From contig JAAVIA010000010.1 of assembly GCA_014799405.1 (NCBI GenBank), positions 1 to 58,911 of the forward strand: a stretch of DNA of 58,911 bases. The letters are read 5' to 3'. The number at the start of each line of letters is the position of its first letter. The stretch's first letter is position 1. Below the pieces are notes generated by a model. The model had not been told where the DNA came from and did no database searches. It saw nothing but the letters and a program-made list of their open reading frames with translations. This DNA comes from Lachnospiraceae bacterium. Lineage in GTDB: Bacteria; Bacillota; Clostridia; Lachnospirales; Lachnospiraceae. Shown piece after piece: positions 18,291-26,242 of the stretch. The position numbers and the translations under genes are program-made.

Positions 18291-19601
18291 TTATAAAATA
18301 TACTTCAAAACAAATGTCATAAACTTATTTTCCGGTGTTTCTGCCGCAAGATAAAAAATATCATCATAATCAATTGTGGAAACCATTCCTACATTTCCTC
18401 CGCCTCCACAGCCTGGTATCTTGATAATCGTATCAAAAGAAATAAATACATAATCCCCGGATATATTATATTTTTCCAAAAGTTCTGCAAATTCCTCATG
18501 ATTAATTATAAGCTCCCCATTCTTTACCTCAACCGCATTTTTAAGGTCCTCGTAATCAGTCACCCTGAGCTTTAAATTCTCATCATATATATAGGTTTCT
18601 TTCATAATGGTAAATTTAGGGTACGAGCTAAGGTGTATTCCTAAAATTATACCTGCAAACACAAGCGTAAATGCCATATTTTGGAGCTTTTGTTTCCTAA
18701 AAAAGCGCTTTTTATCAACTGATTTCTCAATGTAAAAAATTCTCTTTTTTATTCTTCTGTAATCGTTTCCTGACACAAGGGACGCTACACCTCTTACGGT
18801 TTTGGGCTGTATATTTTTTGCAACGGTAAGGAGCACGGATCCATAGGTATATGGTTCTGCATTTATATACCAGATGCATTTTTCATCACAAGCCATTTCC
18901 ATTGCCTCATAAAGATGCTTGTTTAAAAGGAACATAAACGGATTAATCCACCAATAAATCCAAAGCAGCCTAAACAGTGTAAGCCATATAATGTGTCCTG
19001 ATTTTATATGCATATACTCGTGCGCAAGCATCATTAGCTGTTCATCGTCGGAGCTTTCTTTAAACAGTGTATCAGGTATAACAATATACGGACGAAATAT
19101 TCCTCCCGAAAACGGGCTTATCTCCTGCATGGTAACATATACCCTGACACGTTCCATATATTTTTTCTGAAAAAATGTATTGGTGTTTCCAAGCACTGTT
19201 TTCATGGTCCGCCGCATAAGAGCAGTGTCGGAAAACGGCTCAAGTCCTGCAATCCACCTTTTAAGCTTTACATTTTTATATACGGAAAGCATTAAGATAA
19301 TAAGTGCAATTGCAAAATATATACATCCCACATTTGTTGCCGCAAGCCTGTATATCATGTCTGTTATTTTCCATGTATACCTTTGGTAAAAAAGTCTGCT
19401 CATACCCGTAAGCGCCATAGGGAGTATAAGCAGCATGCAGTAGAAATTTACATTTGCGCTTCTGCCGTGATTGCATAATCTTACAAGCCAAATTACAGGC
19501 AGTATCAAGATTCCCATGAGCATTGTTTTAACACACTGAATTGTACTGTAGCTGCATATAAATATTATGAAATTGCACAGAGTTTCAAATTTATCAACCA
19601 T
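18291..19601 (-). CDS. BlaR1/MecR1-type M56 peptidase, membrane sensor
   Basis: 436 aa. Four to five N-terminal helices flank a cytoplasmic gluzincin domain with the zinc motif in MMLAHEYMHIKSGHIIWLTL (HExxH) and the downstream ALYEAMEMACDEKCI-like segment (AMEMACDEKC). Upon signal, family members cleave or trigger loss of the paired BlaI repressor. The C-terminal extracellular part (about 90 residues after the last helix) is far too short to be a penicillin-binding sensor domain, so a beta-lactam ligand is not supported. It overlaps the blaI-like gene by 8 bp. Confidence 0.88.
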   Translation of the reverse strand: MVDKFETLCNFIIFICSYSTIQCVKTMLMGILILPVIWLVRLCNHGRSANVNFYCMLLILPMALTGMSRLFYQRYTWKITDMIYRLAATNVGCIYFAIALIILMLSVYKNVKLKRWIAGLEPFSDTALMRRTMKTVLGNTNTFFQKKYMERVRVYVTMQEISPFSGGIFRPYIVIPDTLFKESSDDEQLMMLAHEYMHIKSGHIIWLTLFRLLWIYWWINPFMFLLNKHLYEAMEMACDEKCIWYINAEPYTYGSVLLTVAKNIQPKTVRGVASLVSGNDYRRIKKRIFYIEKSVDKKRFFRKQKLQNMAFTLVFAGIILGIHLSSYPKFTIMKETYIYDENLKLRVTDYEDLKNAVEVKNGELIINHEEFAELLEKYNISGDYVFISFDTIIKIPGCGGGGNVGMVSTIDYDDIFYLAAETPENKFMTFVLKYIL

Positions 19602-19992
19602 GCTTTTTCCTATCCTTCATACTTTTAAGTATTAAATTTAATTCCTCAAGCTGCTCCTCCGTAATATCTGCACTGGAAAGAAAGCTTGCAACTGCAAGTG
19701 AAGCATTTCCGCCAAAATAATTTTTTACAAAGCGCTCACTTTTTAAATCGAGACATTCCTCTTTGGTGCGTGCCGCCTTATAATGATATATACGTGCATC
19801 ATGTGGGTCAACGGTATAATTCAAAATACCTTTTGCAACAAGGCGGTTAATCATAACCCTTATTGTCTTTCCACTTATGTCAAGGACACCCTCAAGCTCC
19901 TTTATTATCTCTGCCGCCGTTATGGAATCCGAACGTTTCCATACTATCTCCATAATCATCCATTCATTTTCACTTGGTGTATTCTCTCCCAT
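19594..19992 (-). CDS. BlaI/MecI/CopY-family transcriptional repressor
   Basis: 132 aa winged-helix dimer: PSENEWMIMEIVWKRSDSIT at the start, recognition-helix region GKTIRVMINRLVAKGILNYT, then the C-terminal dimerisation region with the BlaR1 cleavage area. Its likely operator TTTACATATGTAAA sits about 106 bp upstream on its own promoter and again at 18175-18188. It would therefore control its own operon and the DUF6033-like gene. The inducing signal is unknown. Confidence 0.9.
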   Translation of the reverse strand: MGENTPSENEWMIMEIVWKRSDSITAAEIIKELEGVLDISGKTIRVMINRLVAKGILNYTVDPHDARIYHYKAARTKEECLDLKSERFVKNYFGGNASLAVASFLSSADITEEQLEELNLILKSMKDRKKHG

Positions 19993-20075
19993 GATTCCCT
20001 CCGATTACAAGTCAATTTTTTATGTCAGCGACAAAACCGCCTGCTCCAATTTTAACATATTTTCAATCAGATTTC

Positions 20076-20111
20076 AGCTTTTCATTTTATATATCGGTTT
20101 ACATATGTAAA
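20076..20111 (-). promoter_or_regulatory. Promoter with BlaI-type operator for the blaI-blaR1 pair
   Basis: TTTACATATGTAAA at 20098-20111 is a perfect palindrome. On the minus strand its TTTACA is followed after 16 bases by TAAAAT, a usable -35/-10 pair. Repression by the downstream BlaI-like protein would be autoregulation. Confidence 0.7.
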
Positions 20112-20154
20112 TAATTAACGTATGTATAAATATTTTTTAAGAGCAAAAGATTGT

Positions 20155-20191
20155 AAAGACCGAGAGGCAAAATGATTGTCTCTCGGTCTTT
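20155..20191 (-). terminator. Terminator of the ACGX/sirtuin operon
   Basis: AAAGACCGAGAG (20155-20166) pairs perfectly with CTCTCGGTCTTT (20180-20191), just after the sirtuin stop. Confidence 0.85.
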
Positions 20192-20194
20192 CAG

Positions 20195-21070
20195 TCAGAT
20201 ACTTAACAGGTCATTTAATACATCATATATATCAGCATCTATTTCTATGGACCTGTCCCTTATTTCATTTGGCACATTTACTTCTCCCTTATTGATACAA
20301 ATATATTCGGCATTTCTGTTCCTTGCAGTCATCTGCCAAAAAGGATATTTGATAATTCCAGGTGTATTATAGCCAACACCTAATTCCAAAAATAAGATTT
20401 TGCTTTTCTTATGCGCATTAAGAAACTTCTCATAATAGCCTGCATGAATATTCCATCCTTCATCCTGCACAAAGGTATCATCTGCCCGCAAGTTCATAGT
20501 CATTGGTTTCCCGCAAACCGGACATTTGGGTATCAGTTCTGTCGGGATACGCATATCCTTTTGTTCTTCTACCATACGCTTAATCTGAGCTTCATTGTCG
20601 TATGTGTATGGCTTACATGGGGTCTCACATTGGAAAAGTCCATAATCTCCCTGCGTATAAAACAACCGTTCTTTTGCAAACCCCGCTTTCTGAAAACAAT
20701 GGTCTACATTTGTGGTAAGTACAAAATAATCTTTGTTCTCTACCAGCTTAAACAGATTTTCATAAACAGGTTTTGGCGCATCCATATAGCGGTTAATGTA
20801 AATGTATCGGCTCCAATATGCCCAATGTTCTTCCAGACTGTCAAACAGATAAAAGCCACCCTCATACATATTGCGGAAATGATATTTTTCAATGAAGTCA
20901 CTAAAATGCTTCTGAAAGCGCTCACCGCTGTAAACAAATCCGGCAGAGGTGGAAAGTCCTGCTCCTGCGCCGATAACGATTGCATCCGCATTTTCTATTT
21001 TTTCTCTTAACAGTTCAATTTTCTCTGAATAAGATTTCGTAGATTTCATAGTCATCATTCCGAAAGACAT
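20195..21070 (-). CDS. SirTM-type sirtuin (Sir2-family ADP-ribosyltransferase)
   Basis: 291 aa NAD-dependent Sir2 fold: nucleotide loop AIVIGAGAGLSTSAGF, LTTNVDHCFQKAGF, and a zinc knuckle CPVCGKPM with an earlier pair of cysteines (FQCETPC). The canonical catalytic His-Gly is replaced by Gln-Gly in FYTQGDYGLFQ. As I recall, that is the mark of class M sirtuins (SirTM), which ADP-ribosylate a lipoylated GcvH-like carrier and are paired with a macrodomain hydrolase. Here the gene is the last of the ACGX peptide/radical SAM/nitroreductase operon, 18 bp after the nitroreductase. No GcvH-L or lipoate ligase is nearby. A zinc macrodomain protein is 7 kb away. The target may differ from the known one. 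Confidence 0.85.
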   Translation of the reverse strand: MSFGMMTMKSTKSYSEKIELLREKIENADAIVIGAGAGLSTSAGFVYSGERFQKHFSDFIEKYHFRNMYEGGFYLFDSLEEHWAYWSRYIYINRYMDAPKPVYENLFKLVENKDYFVLTTNVDHCFQKAGFAKERLFYTQGDYGLFQCETPCKPYTYDNEAQIKRMVEEQKDMRIPTELIPKCPVCGKPMTMNLRADDTFVQDEGWNIHAGYYEKFLNAHKKSKILFLELGVGYNTPGIIKYPFWQMTARNRNAEYICINKGEVNVPNEIRDRSIEIDADIYDVLNDLLSI

Positions 21071-21088
21071 TAAATTCCACCTCCAAAT

Positions 21089-21667
21089 TTAATCTATAAT
21101 CAAGAAACGATTATCTTTTCTTAACTTAACTGAGGGATAGTCACCATCACAATATCCCAGTATCACAAAACAGCGAGCTATATCTGTATCGGGAATACCC
21201 CATTTTTTCAATAGTTCCCTTCCATCTTCATTGTCAAAGGTTTCTTCCCCTCTTGCAATGATGCAGGATGCAATGCCTAAATCAGCAGCCTCAAGCACCA
21301 TATTTTCAGCACAGCAGAACGCATCAGGAATACTGTATAAAAAATTCCTTGCTCCAAAAATAATGCATACCGTAGGCGCACCATAAAATCCACTTTTTAT
21401 ATCAGGATTATCAATCACGCTTGGCTGTTCAGAGGAAACATACCCACCTAAAAGGCGGCTGCGGTCAAAATGTGCAAGATTAAGCCTGCCGATTTTCTCA
21501 GCTAATTCTTTGTTATGGACAGCAACAATCTTTGCCCTCTGCCCGCCTCCTGCGTTTGGTGCGTATAATCCTGCCTCAATGATTTTTTCTAAAGCTTCTC
21601 TATCAATCTGCCTGTCCTGATATTTACGGATAGACCTGCGTTCTTTCATTAATTCTAAAATATCCAT
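21089..21667 (-). CDS. Nitroreductase-family flavoprotein of the ACGX cluster
   Basis: 192 aa from ATG 21667 (AAGGAGG). FMN-binding start LMKERRSIRKYQDRQIDREA, LYAPNAGGGQRAKIVAV, the central VCIIFGARNF region, and NMVLEAADLGIASCIIARGE followed by RCFVILGYCDGDYPSVK. It starts one base after the radical SAM stop (TGA C ATG), so translation is coupled. Such flavoproteins reduce quinones, nitro groups or, in some RiPP pathways, dehydrogenate peptide residues. The position right behind the maturase suggests work on the same peptide; this is inference. Confidence 0.88.
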   Translation of the reverse strand: MDILELMKERRSIRKYQDRQIDREALEKIIEAGLYAPNAGGGQRAKIVAVHNKELAEKIGRLNLAHFDRSRLLGGYVSSEQPSVIDNPDIKSGFYGAPTVCIIFGARNFLYSIPDAFCCAENMVLEAADLGIASCIIARGEETFDNEDGRELLKKWGIPDTDIARCFVILGYCDGDYPSVKLRKDNRFLIID

Positions 21668-21668
21668 G

Positions 21669-22700
21669 TCAAACCTCCTTCCAGCATTGCGGATCGGGTG
21701 CATACATATTTCCGGTATAGCCATAGGTCACAGCCGGACATCCCCTGCAAAAGCCACGAAGCTCACACTTGTTACATTTTTCAAATTTATCAAAATCCCG
21801 ATACCCCTCCATATTTGAACTCATAAAAAGGTCATACATGGAGGTATCGAATACATTTCCTATTTTACTTTCCATTCGCCGACAGGCATATACATCACCT
21901 GTTGGAAGAATTGTCATATGACCGATTGCAAGGTGACAGCCGTCATATATCATTTTCTTATCAGCATTTTCCGGTATCTTAAAAATTCCTTTTTCATACA
22001 GAAACAACGTCCATAAATGGTCTTTCAGTTGAAATGTAGTATGTCTGTCTTTATATTGCTCATACTTGGTCCAACATTTTTCCAAAAACGCTTTATATTC
22101 CAGAGGCGGGATATGATATTCCTCCGCTTTCTGCCCACTTGTAGGACAGTATCTCCCAAATGCAAACACATCAACATTTTTATCCACTATCAAATCAATC
22201 ATATCGGGAAACTCATCTTTGTTGACACAGGATACCGTAGACATAACTGCACAATACATTCCCGCTTTCTTGATACAATCAATCTTTTCTATCGTAATGT
22301 CAAAAGAGCCGGGTTTTCGGAATTTGTCATGTGTTTCTCTCATTCCATCCAATGAAAGCTGATACTTTCTGCAACCATACTTATAAAGCCTTTCACATAC
22401 CTCATCAGTCAAGTGGAACGGATTACCTAAAATACCAAAAATAATATCATGCTTTTTTAACAATTCACATAATTTCCAAAAATCTTTATGTAAAATCGGA
22501 TCACCGCCTGTAATATAAAAATACGGTGTGCGTTCCAGCCTCTCACACATATCTATACAGCTTGAAACTACCGTTTCCATTTCCTCATATTTCATTTGTT
22601 TCAGGCAGATATGGTTATCCTCAGAAAAAATGTAACAGTGCTTGCATCTTTGGTCACATTCATCTGTAATATGCCATTGGAACGCAAAGTATGGTTTCAT
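21669..22700 (-). CDS. Radical SAM/SPASM peptide maturase, ACGX system
   Basis: 343 aa from ATG 22700 (AGGAGG, spacing 10); an upstream in-frame ATG lacks a ribosome site. The radical SAM cluster motif CDQRCKHC (CxxxCxxC) is near residue 15, followed by YITGGDP and QLSLDG. The C-terminal SPASM part carries cysteines in VYACRR, CNKCELRGFCRGCP and DPQC, able to hold two auxiliary clusters. Relatives install thioether or other crosslinks in ribosomal peptides. I recall a TIGRFAM family named radical SAM/SPASM, ACGX system, and the neighbouring precursor fits that name. The product chemistry is not known to me. Confidence 0.9.
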   Translation of the reverse strand: MKPYFAFQWHITDECDQRCKHCYIFSEDNHICLKQMKYEEMETVVSSCIDMCERLERTPYFYITGGDPILHKDFWKLCELLKKHDIIFGILGNPFHLTDEVCERLYKYGCRKYQLSLDGMRETHDKFRKPGSFDITIEKIDCIKKAGMYCAVMSTVSCVNKDEFPDMIDLIVDKNVDVFAFGRYCPTSGQKAEEYHIPPLEYKAFLEKCWTKYEQYKDRHTTFQLKDHLWTLFLYEKGIFKIPENADKKMIYDGCHLAIGHMTILPTGDVYACRRMESKIGNVFDTSMYDLFMSSNMEGYRDFDKFEKCNKCELRGFCRGCPAVTYGYTGNMYAPDPQCWKEV

Positions 22701-22743
22701 TTTGGGTATTCCTCCTAAAGTTTTACGTTTTGTTCTTAGTATA

Positions 22744-22777
22744 GTCATGGACACACCAAAAGCGGTGTGTCCATGAC
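22744..22777 (-). promoter_or_regulatory. Perfect 14-bp hairpin between precursor and maturase genes
   Basis: GTCATGGACACACC pairs exactly with GGTGTGTCCATGAC around a 6-nt loop. No T-tract follows on the minus strand, so it is not a plain terminator. It probably stabilises the short precursor mRNA or limits read-through, giving more peptide than enzyme. The motif TATACTAAG follows it and also lies in the precursor promoter region. Confidence 0.75.
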
Positions 22778-22811
22778 TGCATTGATACTATGTATCCTTG
22801 CAAATCAAAGT

Positions 22812-22952
22812 CTAGTTCGGCTTTGGATCGCCTGCACCGCAAGCGGAACCACAGGATGATGCAGTTTTTTCTTCCGGTTTCGGATCACCTGCTCCACAAG
22901 CAGAACCACAGGATGATGATGCAAATACTGCGACATTTTCAAGATTACTCAT
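22812..22952 (-). CDS. ACGX-repeat RiPP precursor peptide
   Basis: 46 aa from ATG 22952 with AAGGAGG nine bases upstream. A short leader (MSNLENVAVFAS) is followed by SSCGSACGAGDPKP, the linker EEKTA, and an exact second SSCGSACGAGDPKP plus Asn. Each repeat holds two cysteines in the pattern (S/A)CG(S/A). The repeats differ at several silent sites, so the peptide sequence is under selection. Four cysteines and the adjacent radical SAM/SPASM gene mark it as a ribosomally made, post-translationally modified peptide. The pattern matches what I recall as the ACGX-repeat peptide family. Mature structure, export and activity are unknown; no transporter or protease is next to it. Confidence 0.88.
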   Translation of the reverse strand: MSNLENVAVFASSSCGSACGAGDPKPEEKTASSCGSACGAGDPKPN

Positions 22953-22991
22953 GATAGTTACCTCCTTGATTTTCTGACCTCTTAGGTCTAT

Positions 22992-23004
22992 ACTTAGTAT
23001 AAAT
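22992..23004. promoter_or_regulatory. Possible operator/-10 region of the ACGX precursor
   Basis: TATACTTAGTATA is a 13-base inverted repeat (TATACT...AGTATA) in the divergent region between precursor and HxlR gene. On the minus strand TATACT could be the -10 box. The related TATACTAAG lies after the hairpin before the maturase gene. Confidence 0.45.
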
Positions 23005-23105
23005 TGCAACAAGCAAAAATAAAAGTACGCACCATTTTATTATATAGTGAGCTTTTTCTTAGTTAGTGCAAATATGAATGTTATATACTATAGGAGGTAT
23101 ATTTT

Positions 23106-23435
23106 ATGTTGACAAAAGACGAGCTGCCAGCCTGCCCTGTTGCCACAACACTAATGCTGATTGGAAATAAGTGGAAGATTTTTATTGTCCAAAGACTGTT
23201 AGACCGTCCTTGGCGTTTTAATGAACTGCAAAAGGATATTCCCGGCATCAGCCAACGGGTTTTAACAGATAATCTTCGTTCTATGGAAGATGATGGTATC
23301 ATTACACGTACTGTTTATCCCGAAGTACCTGTACGGGTAGAGTATGCTTTAAGTGACTTAGGAAATACAATGCGCCCCATCATCAACTCTATGCTTGAGT
23401 GGGGCACAATGTATCAAGAATTAGTAAAAGAATAG
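23106..23435 (+). CDS. HxlR-family redox-type transcriptional regulator
   Basis: 109 aa winged helix, GGAGG before ATG 23106, divergent from the precursor gene. The N-terminal LPACPVATTLMLIGNKWKIF keeps the conserved cysteine that senses thiol, quinone or aldehyde stress in relatives such as YodB and HypR. Recognition region RFNELQKDIPGISQRVLTDN; wing ITRTVYPEVPVRVEYALSDL. The 153-bp divergent region holds TATACTAAGTATA at 22992-23004, a possible operator. It most likely controls the ACGX operon. Confidence 0.88.
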   Translation: MLTKDELPACPVATTLMLIGNKWKIFIVQRLLDRPWRFNELQKDIPGISQRVLTDNLRSMEDDGIITRTVYPEVPVRVEYALSDLGNTMRPIINSMLEWGTMYQELVKE

Positions 23436-23449
23436 GCACAATAAAGGCG

Positions 23450-24193
23450 TTATGACCTTGACGCACCATCTACGGATAAAATTTCTCCCGTTACATAGCT
23501 TGCCATATCGCTTGCAAGATAGAGGAATGCATTTGCAACCTCCTCAGGTTCTCCTGGTCTTCCTATAGGAATCTTAGCAGAAATTGCCTGCACAACCTGC
23601 TCTGGAAGCGCTGCCACCATGTCAGTTTTCGTAACACCCGGTGCCACTGCATTTACACGTATATTATCCTTGCCAAGCTCCCTTGCAAGAGAAATTGTCA
23701 GTCCGTTTACCGCAAACTTGCTTGTAGGATATCCTACGCCTGCCGGCTGTCCTGAAATACTTACCATTGAGCTTGTATTAATGATACAGCCGCCCCCCTG
23801 CTCCTTCATAATTTTTGCAGCAGGCAGTATCGCATAAAAAAGCGCCTTTACATTCAGGTCAATTACCTTATCAAATTCTTCAGGTGTATAATCATAAAGC
23901 GGCGTGCTCTGTGAAATACCTGCGTTATTTACAAGAATGTCTATTCTGCCATACTGCTCCTTAACCTCTGTAATTGCTTTTTCAACCTCTGCCGCATCGG
24001 TAAGCTTCGGACACTTTCCGCTTACCTCCCAGCCTGAGTTTTCCTCCTTAAGCTTTTTTAATGCTTCATCCACCGTTTCCTGTCTGGAACCGAAAAGAAC
24101 AACCTTTGCACCGTTTGCCAAATACTTACGCACAATTTCAAAGCCGATTCCCCTTGTTCCTCCTGTTACAACTGCTACCTTTTCCTTTAACAT
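23450..24193 (-). CDS. Short-chain dehydrogenase/reductase (FabG-like)
   Basis: 247 aa classical SDR. Cofactor loop VVTGGTRGIGFEIV, NNAGIS, catalytic Ser in INTSSMVSISGQ, Tyr/Lys in YPTSKFAVNG, and PGVTKTDM. NADPH preference is suggested by FGSRQET after the second strand. It converges on the HxlR gene (14 bp between stops). Not in a fatty-acid cluster, so a role in lipid synthesis is not supported. Substrate unknown. Confidence 0.9.
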   Translation of the reverse strand: MLKEKVAVVTGGTRGIGFEIVRKYLANGAKVVLFGSRQETVDEALKKLKEENSGWEVSGKCPKLTDAAEVEKAITEVKEQYGRIDILVNNAGISQSTPLYDYTPEEFDKVIDLNVKALFYAILPAAKIMKEQGGGCIINTSSMVSISGQPAGVGYPTSKFAVNGLTISLARELGKDNIRVNAVAPGVTKTDMVAALPEQVVQAISAKIPIGRPGEPEEVANAFLYLASDMASYVTGEILSVDGASRS

Positions 24194-24330
24194 GTTTTTT
24201 CCTCCTCATAATATTTTTGTTGTACTTAGGTGATTTCTATTATCATCTGTTGTATAAATGTGTTTTTCATTTTAAACTGCCGTCAGCATAAATTATAACA
24301 TATTTCAGCTATATTATAAACATAGCAGCT

Positions 24331-25173
24331 CTAAAGTTTCTCTTTAAAAAATGAAATTATTTCTTCCCATATTTCATCCTGAAAGAACCTGACCTCCGCA
24401 TGTTCTGCACCCTCAATGGCAATCAATTTTACGTCACAGCCTGCTGCCTCCAGCTTATCATGAAAAGCCTCGCCCTGTGAAAAGGACACCGTGTGGTCAT
24501 CAGTTCCATGTATAATCAAAAACGGCGGTGCATCCTTCGTGACATAGCTTATAGGACTTGCAGAAAGTGCCTTTTCTTTATTATGTGCCACATTACAGCC
24601 AATCAGGTCAGACTCAATTGAAGCTGCGGTCTCATCTGTGGACGGATATGAAAAGTCCGTCAAATCTATGACAGGATACCATGTACAGGCTGCTTGAACT
24701 GTGCTTGAATACTCCAGATACTGCCCCTCATCAAATTCCTTGTCTGATACCAGTGCCGACATGGCAGCAAGATGTCCCCCTGCTGATTCTCCCATAATTC
24801 CAAATCTTGCCACGTCAATACAAAATCTTTTTGCATGTGCCTTCAGATAACGAATTGCTGCCTTTACATCTTTAAGCTGTGCAGGATATTTTTCTTCGCT
24901 GCTTATCCTATACTGTATGCTTGCCACGACAAATCCTGCTCTTGCAAGCATTGAAAGGTAAGCCAAATGTGCAGATTTATCCAATATTCTCCAACCACCG
25001 CCACAAATCCAAATGATGCACGGATACTTTTTTTCACAATCTTTCGGATAAATAATATCCATCTTCAAATCCTTTCGGCAGTTTTCAAACCAAAAATCGT
25101 TCTGTGCAAATGTAACATCCGTTATTGTTATGTACTGTGGCTTTGTAATGTTAATGTTTACTGTTTTTTTCAT
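24331..25173 (-). CDS. Alpha/beta hydrolase, esterase (BD-FAE/Aes-like)
   Basis: 280 aa, no signal peptide. Oxyanion loop IIWICGGGWR (HGG-like), nucleophile Ser in FGIMGESAGGHLAAM, an Asp in the IIHGTDDHTVSFSQGE loop, and a likely catalytic His in EGAEHAEVRFF. Relatives deacetylate or hydrolyse small esters, often from plant polysaccharides. Single gene with no sugar-use neighbours, so substrate cannot be fixed. Confidence 0.87.
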   Translation of the reverse strand: MKKTVNINITKPQYITITDVTFAQNDFWFENCRKDLKMDIIYPKDCEKKYPCIIWICGGGWRILDKSAHLAYLSMLARAGFVVASIQYRISSEEKYPAQLKDVKAAIRYLKAHAKRFCIDVARFGIMGESAGGHLAAMSALVSDKEFDEGQYLEYSSTVQAACTWYPVIDLTDFSYPSTDETAASIESDLIGCNVAHNKEKALSASPISYVTKDAPPFLIIHGTDDHTVSFSQGEAFHDKLEAAGCDVKLIAIEGAEHAEVRFFQDEIWEEIISFFKEKL

Positions 25174-25298
25174 ATGCCCTCCTGACCGTCAATTATTTTT
25201 ACTTTATAGGAACGCTTTTCATATCCATATGATAACATCTTTTTAGGAGAATTGTCTATACAGGAACTACAGTAAATACCCGACAAAAATAATGAGAA

Positions 25299-25330
25299 GC
25301 TGTCGCATTTAGCATGCTAAATGCGACAGC
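25299..25330 (-). terminator. 32-bp perfect palindrome, terminator
   Basis: GCTGTCGCATTTAGCA and its exact complement lie downstream of the DUF6033-like gene. The minus strand continues to TTATTTTTG. It shares the GCTGTCGC start with the large palindrome at 6306 and the rpoC terminator. Confidence 0.8.
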
Positions 25331-25375
25331 CTCCCTTAAAGACAATAACACAATGTAATAATAAAAATTTATTTT

Positions 25376-26242
25376 CTAGCCTCTGAAATCAAAATTCTGT
25401 CCTACTTTCTTTTCGTCTTCAGAAAGTATTGATGAATGATTAAATGCATATGAAGAAACCTTATCTATAAGCTCCTCCATTGAATTTGCTGTGATTACTA
25501 CATAATCCTTGTCATCAGACTCATTTGAAATCTCGTCTGCATCCTTTTCCTCTGCTTTTTCCTTAGCACGCTTTTCCTCAAGCTTCTTTTCTTTTGCCTT
25601 ATCCTCAGCACGCTTCTTTTCCTTTGCCTTTGCAGCTTTCTTTGCCGCCTGCTTCTTTTCAGCAGCCTTTTTATTTGCTTTTTCAACTGTTGCAAAGAAT
25701 GTTGCCTTTCCATTTGAATCTACGGACATTCCAAAATTCTTCAAGCTGGCACCGCTGCTTGTAAGACTATTCTTTGCCTCCTGAAGCTTAAGCTGTGACA
25801 TGGCGATAATTTCCTCATACTTCTTACGGTAAGACTCATCATTTGCCATCATTTCAAGCTTTTCCGCATTGATAAGGACTACCTGCTTGTTGGCATTGCC
25901 ATAAGCAGCCGCATTAGCCTGAACCTGTGACTTCATATCCTCGCTGACAAGTATGAACTCCATATTGCCGAATTTTGACTTCAGCTTGCCATAATAATCC
26001 TTTGCCTTGTCAGAAAGCTCCACATTTCCTATAACTGTTCCGTACCCTGGTTTTGTTGTCGGCACTAAAGAGCTTTTTGTATCAATAGGCTTGAACTCCG
26101 TAATTTTCACGTCATCCGACTTGCCTGTCGTGCTGTCCGTATTTTTTGTTGAAGTCGTCTTTTCATTTTTCGTGCTGTTGGTTTTATTGTTCCATACTCC
26201 GTTTGTCTGCTGATATGCAGACACTCCATAAAGATTTGACAT
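25376..26242 (-). CDS. DUF6033-like protein with long Lys/Ala/Glu helix
   Basis: 288 aa from ATG 26242 (GGAG, spacing 7; MSNLYGVSAYQQTNGVWNNK). Residues 1-65 are Thr/Ser/Lys/Asn-rich and disordered. The central domain includes GNMEFILVSEDMKSQVQANA and VLINAEKLEMMANDESYRKK. Residues about 180-250 are a KKAAEKKQAAKKAAKAKEKK-type helix, ending with an acidic segment and QNFDFRG. No Sec signal. It is a relative of 17492-18082, which shares the MANDESYRKKYEE-like segment and a charged tail. Role unknown; these proteins are frequent in flagellated Lachnospiraceae by my recollection. Confidence 0.65.
   Translation of the reverse strand: MSNLYGVSAYQQTNGVWNNKTNSTKNEKTTSTKNTDSTTGKSDDVKITEFKPIDTKSSLVPTTKPGYGTVIGNVELSDKAKDYYGKLKSKFGNMEFILVSEDMKSQVQANAAAYGNANKQVVLINAEKLEMMANDESYRKKYEEIIAMSQLKLQEAKNSLTSSGASLKNFGMSVDSNGKATFFATVEKANKKAAEKKQAAKKAAKAKEKKRAEDKAKEKKLEEKRAKEKAEEKDADEISNESDDKDYVVITANSMEELIDKVSSYAFNHSSILSEDEKKVGQNFDFRG

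Noticed and set aside
18291..19992. Beta-lactam resistance operon
   Set aside because: BlaR1/BlaI-like genes are present, but the sensor has no penicillin-binding domain and no lactamase or PBP gene is near.
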